Assembly: GCA_016839635.1 (NCBI GenBank)
Contig: JAEOTV010000122.1
Span: forward strand, 1-23,000
Length of the DNA: 23,000 nucleotides
Direction: 5' to 3'
Origin: Promethearchaeota archaeon
GTDB taxonomy: Archaea > Asgardarchaeota > Lokiarchaeia > Sigynarchaeales > SOKP01
Part shown: positions 22,476-23,000 of the stretch, one piece after another
How the letters are laid out: each line of letters opens with the position of its first letter
How positions within the stretch are numbered: the stretch's first letter is position 1
The notes under the pieces: model-generated
Database searches by the model: none
What the model was told of the DNA's origin: nothing
What the model saw: the letters and a program-made list of their open reading frames with translations, nothing else
Made by a program: the position numbers and the translations under genes

Positions 22476-23000
22476 ATGAAGACAAATTTGTTTACAGTTA
22501 AACCTTATGATGAATCCATTGGATTATCTTTAATTGTAGATTTATATAATCAAATGGCTAAATACTTAAATCCTGAAACAACATTCCATATAACTGAAGA
22601 ACTTGCTCGGGTGTACTTAGGTCAAGAAACAGTATTTTCAAGAGATTACTTAATTTTTGAAAATAACCAAGGTAAATTTATTGCTTTTACTGGTTTATCG
22701 CTTACTCCAGGGGTTAAAGATTCTCATGTCGCTGTTTATGCAGTACTACCTGAATATATTGATTCAGAACTTCCTGAAGAATTAATTGATGCGACAATGG
22801 ACCTTAAAAAGAAGTTAAATGTATCAACATTTTTATTTCAAACAATGGGAGATCTCTCAGCACCTTTTGATGAGAAATTAGAAAGTATGGGTTTTAGTCC
22901 AGTCAATTACACTTGGTCAATGCGCTTAGATGATTTCAATCTATTTTCACACCCAGGGATTCCAGAAGGTATTACTATTAAGACCTTAAAGGAGATGGAC
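22476..23000 (+). CDS. GNAT-like acetyltransferase, probably two-domain (partial, N-terminal 175 residues)
   Basis: The gene runs off the right edge with 175 codons visible and no stop. MKTNLFTVKPYDESIGLSLI and the following VDLYNQMAKYLNPETTFHIT resemble the start of tandem GNAT proteins (mycothiol-synthase-like), in which a degenerate first domain precedes the catalytic one. Residues about 60-80 (FENNQGKFIAFTGLSLTPG), about 80-90 (DSHVAVYAVLPEYI) and about 130-140 (PFDEKLESMGFSPVNYTWSM) follow the GNAT strand order without a clear acetyl-CoA loop. The last visible part, GIPEGITIKTLKEMD, looks like the beginning of a second GNAT domain. The call to GNAT is moderate until the second half is seen. 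Confidence 0.7.
   Translation, partial: MKTNLFTVKPYDESIGLSLIVDLYNQMAKYLNPETTFHITEELARVYLGQETVFSRDYLIFENNQGKFIAFTGLSLTPGVKDSHVAVYAVLPEYIDSELPEELIDATMDLKKKLNVSTFLFQTMGDLSAPFDEKLESMGFSPVNYTWSMRLDDFNLFSHPGIPEGITIKTLKEMD

Noticed and set aside
1..23000. CRISPR arrays, tRNA, rRNA or transposase genes
   Set aside because: No regularly spaced repeats, structured RNA gene or transposase motif could be seen on either strand by reading.

Overview
This is a low-GC archaeal window, most likely from an Asgard (Lokiarchaeia-type) genome. That placement is an inference. It rests on A+T-rich DNA, an archaeal formylmethanofuran dehydrogenase operon, a two-subunit archaeal-type 2-oxoacid:ferredoxin oxidoreductase, many small zinc-ribbon and membrane proteins, and a vWA protein with a PHD/RING-like finger. 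Several apparent first genes have a TATA-like box 20-35 bp before the ATG and no ribosome binding site. Genes inside operons, and those starting with TTG, mostly have clear Shine-Dalgarno sequences. No rRNA, tRNA, CRISPR array or insertion sequence was seen.

Layout. 1-1532 (minus): an unrecognised 426-aa protein followed by a DapA/KDPG-type aldolase cut by the window edge. 1697-3052 (plus): a UDP-glucose/GDP-mannose dehydrogenase, overlapped at its end by an acetyltransferase gene broken by one nonsense codon (3042-3485, minus). 3687-4412 (plus): a stand-alone PAS protein. 4422-8171 (minus): an unknown small protein, a two-helix protein, a DUF4386-like membrane protein, a GNAT acetyltransferase, a quinone-oxidoreductase-type dehydrogenase, and a four-helix protein built from two copies of a 57-residue unit. 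8281-10783 (minus): a 2-oxoacid:ferredoxin oxidoreductase with fused gamma-alpha subunit and a beta subunit. 10995-11528 and 16141-16680 (plus): two paralogous RimJ/RimL-type acetyltransferases on either side of a compact four-gene minus-strand operon (15376 to 11628). That operon encodes a radical SAM/SPASM enzyme, an 85-aa one-helix protein, a methyltransferase-TPR fusion, and a membrane protein with a DNRLRE-like ectodomain and a zinc ribbon. 15760-17845 also holds a small zinc-ribbon protein and the vWA-PHD/RING-like-zinc-ribbon protein. 18160-21734 (plus): an operon for formylmethanofuran dehydrogenase: a 2-cluster ferredoxin, a 4-cluster polyferredoxin, FwdD, FwdB and FwdC, with no FwdA. 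21787-23000 (plus): a membrane zinc-ribbon protein and a partial acetyltransferase.

How the parts fit. The Fwd operon would link CO2 and formyl-C1 chemistry to ferredoxin, as in the archaeal Wood-Ljungdahl pathway. The 2-oxoacid oxidoreductase makes or uses reduced ferredoxin and CoA thioesters, so the two share an electron carrier. The UDP-sugar dehydrogenase would supply acidic sugars for surface glycans, and the DNRLRE-like ectodomain carries several N-glycosylation sequons.

The best candidate for an undescribed system is the radical SAM / small membrane protein / methyltransferase-TPR / DNRLRE operon. Next are the vWA-PHD-like protein, the oxidoreductase beta subunit lacking its fourth cluster cysteine, and the Fwd operon without its A subunit.
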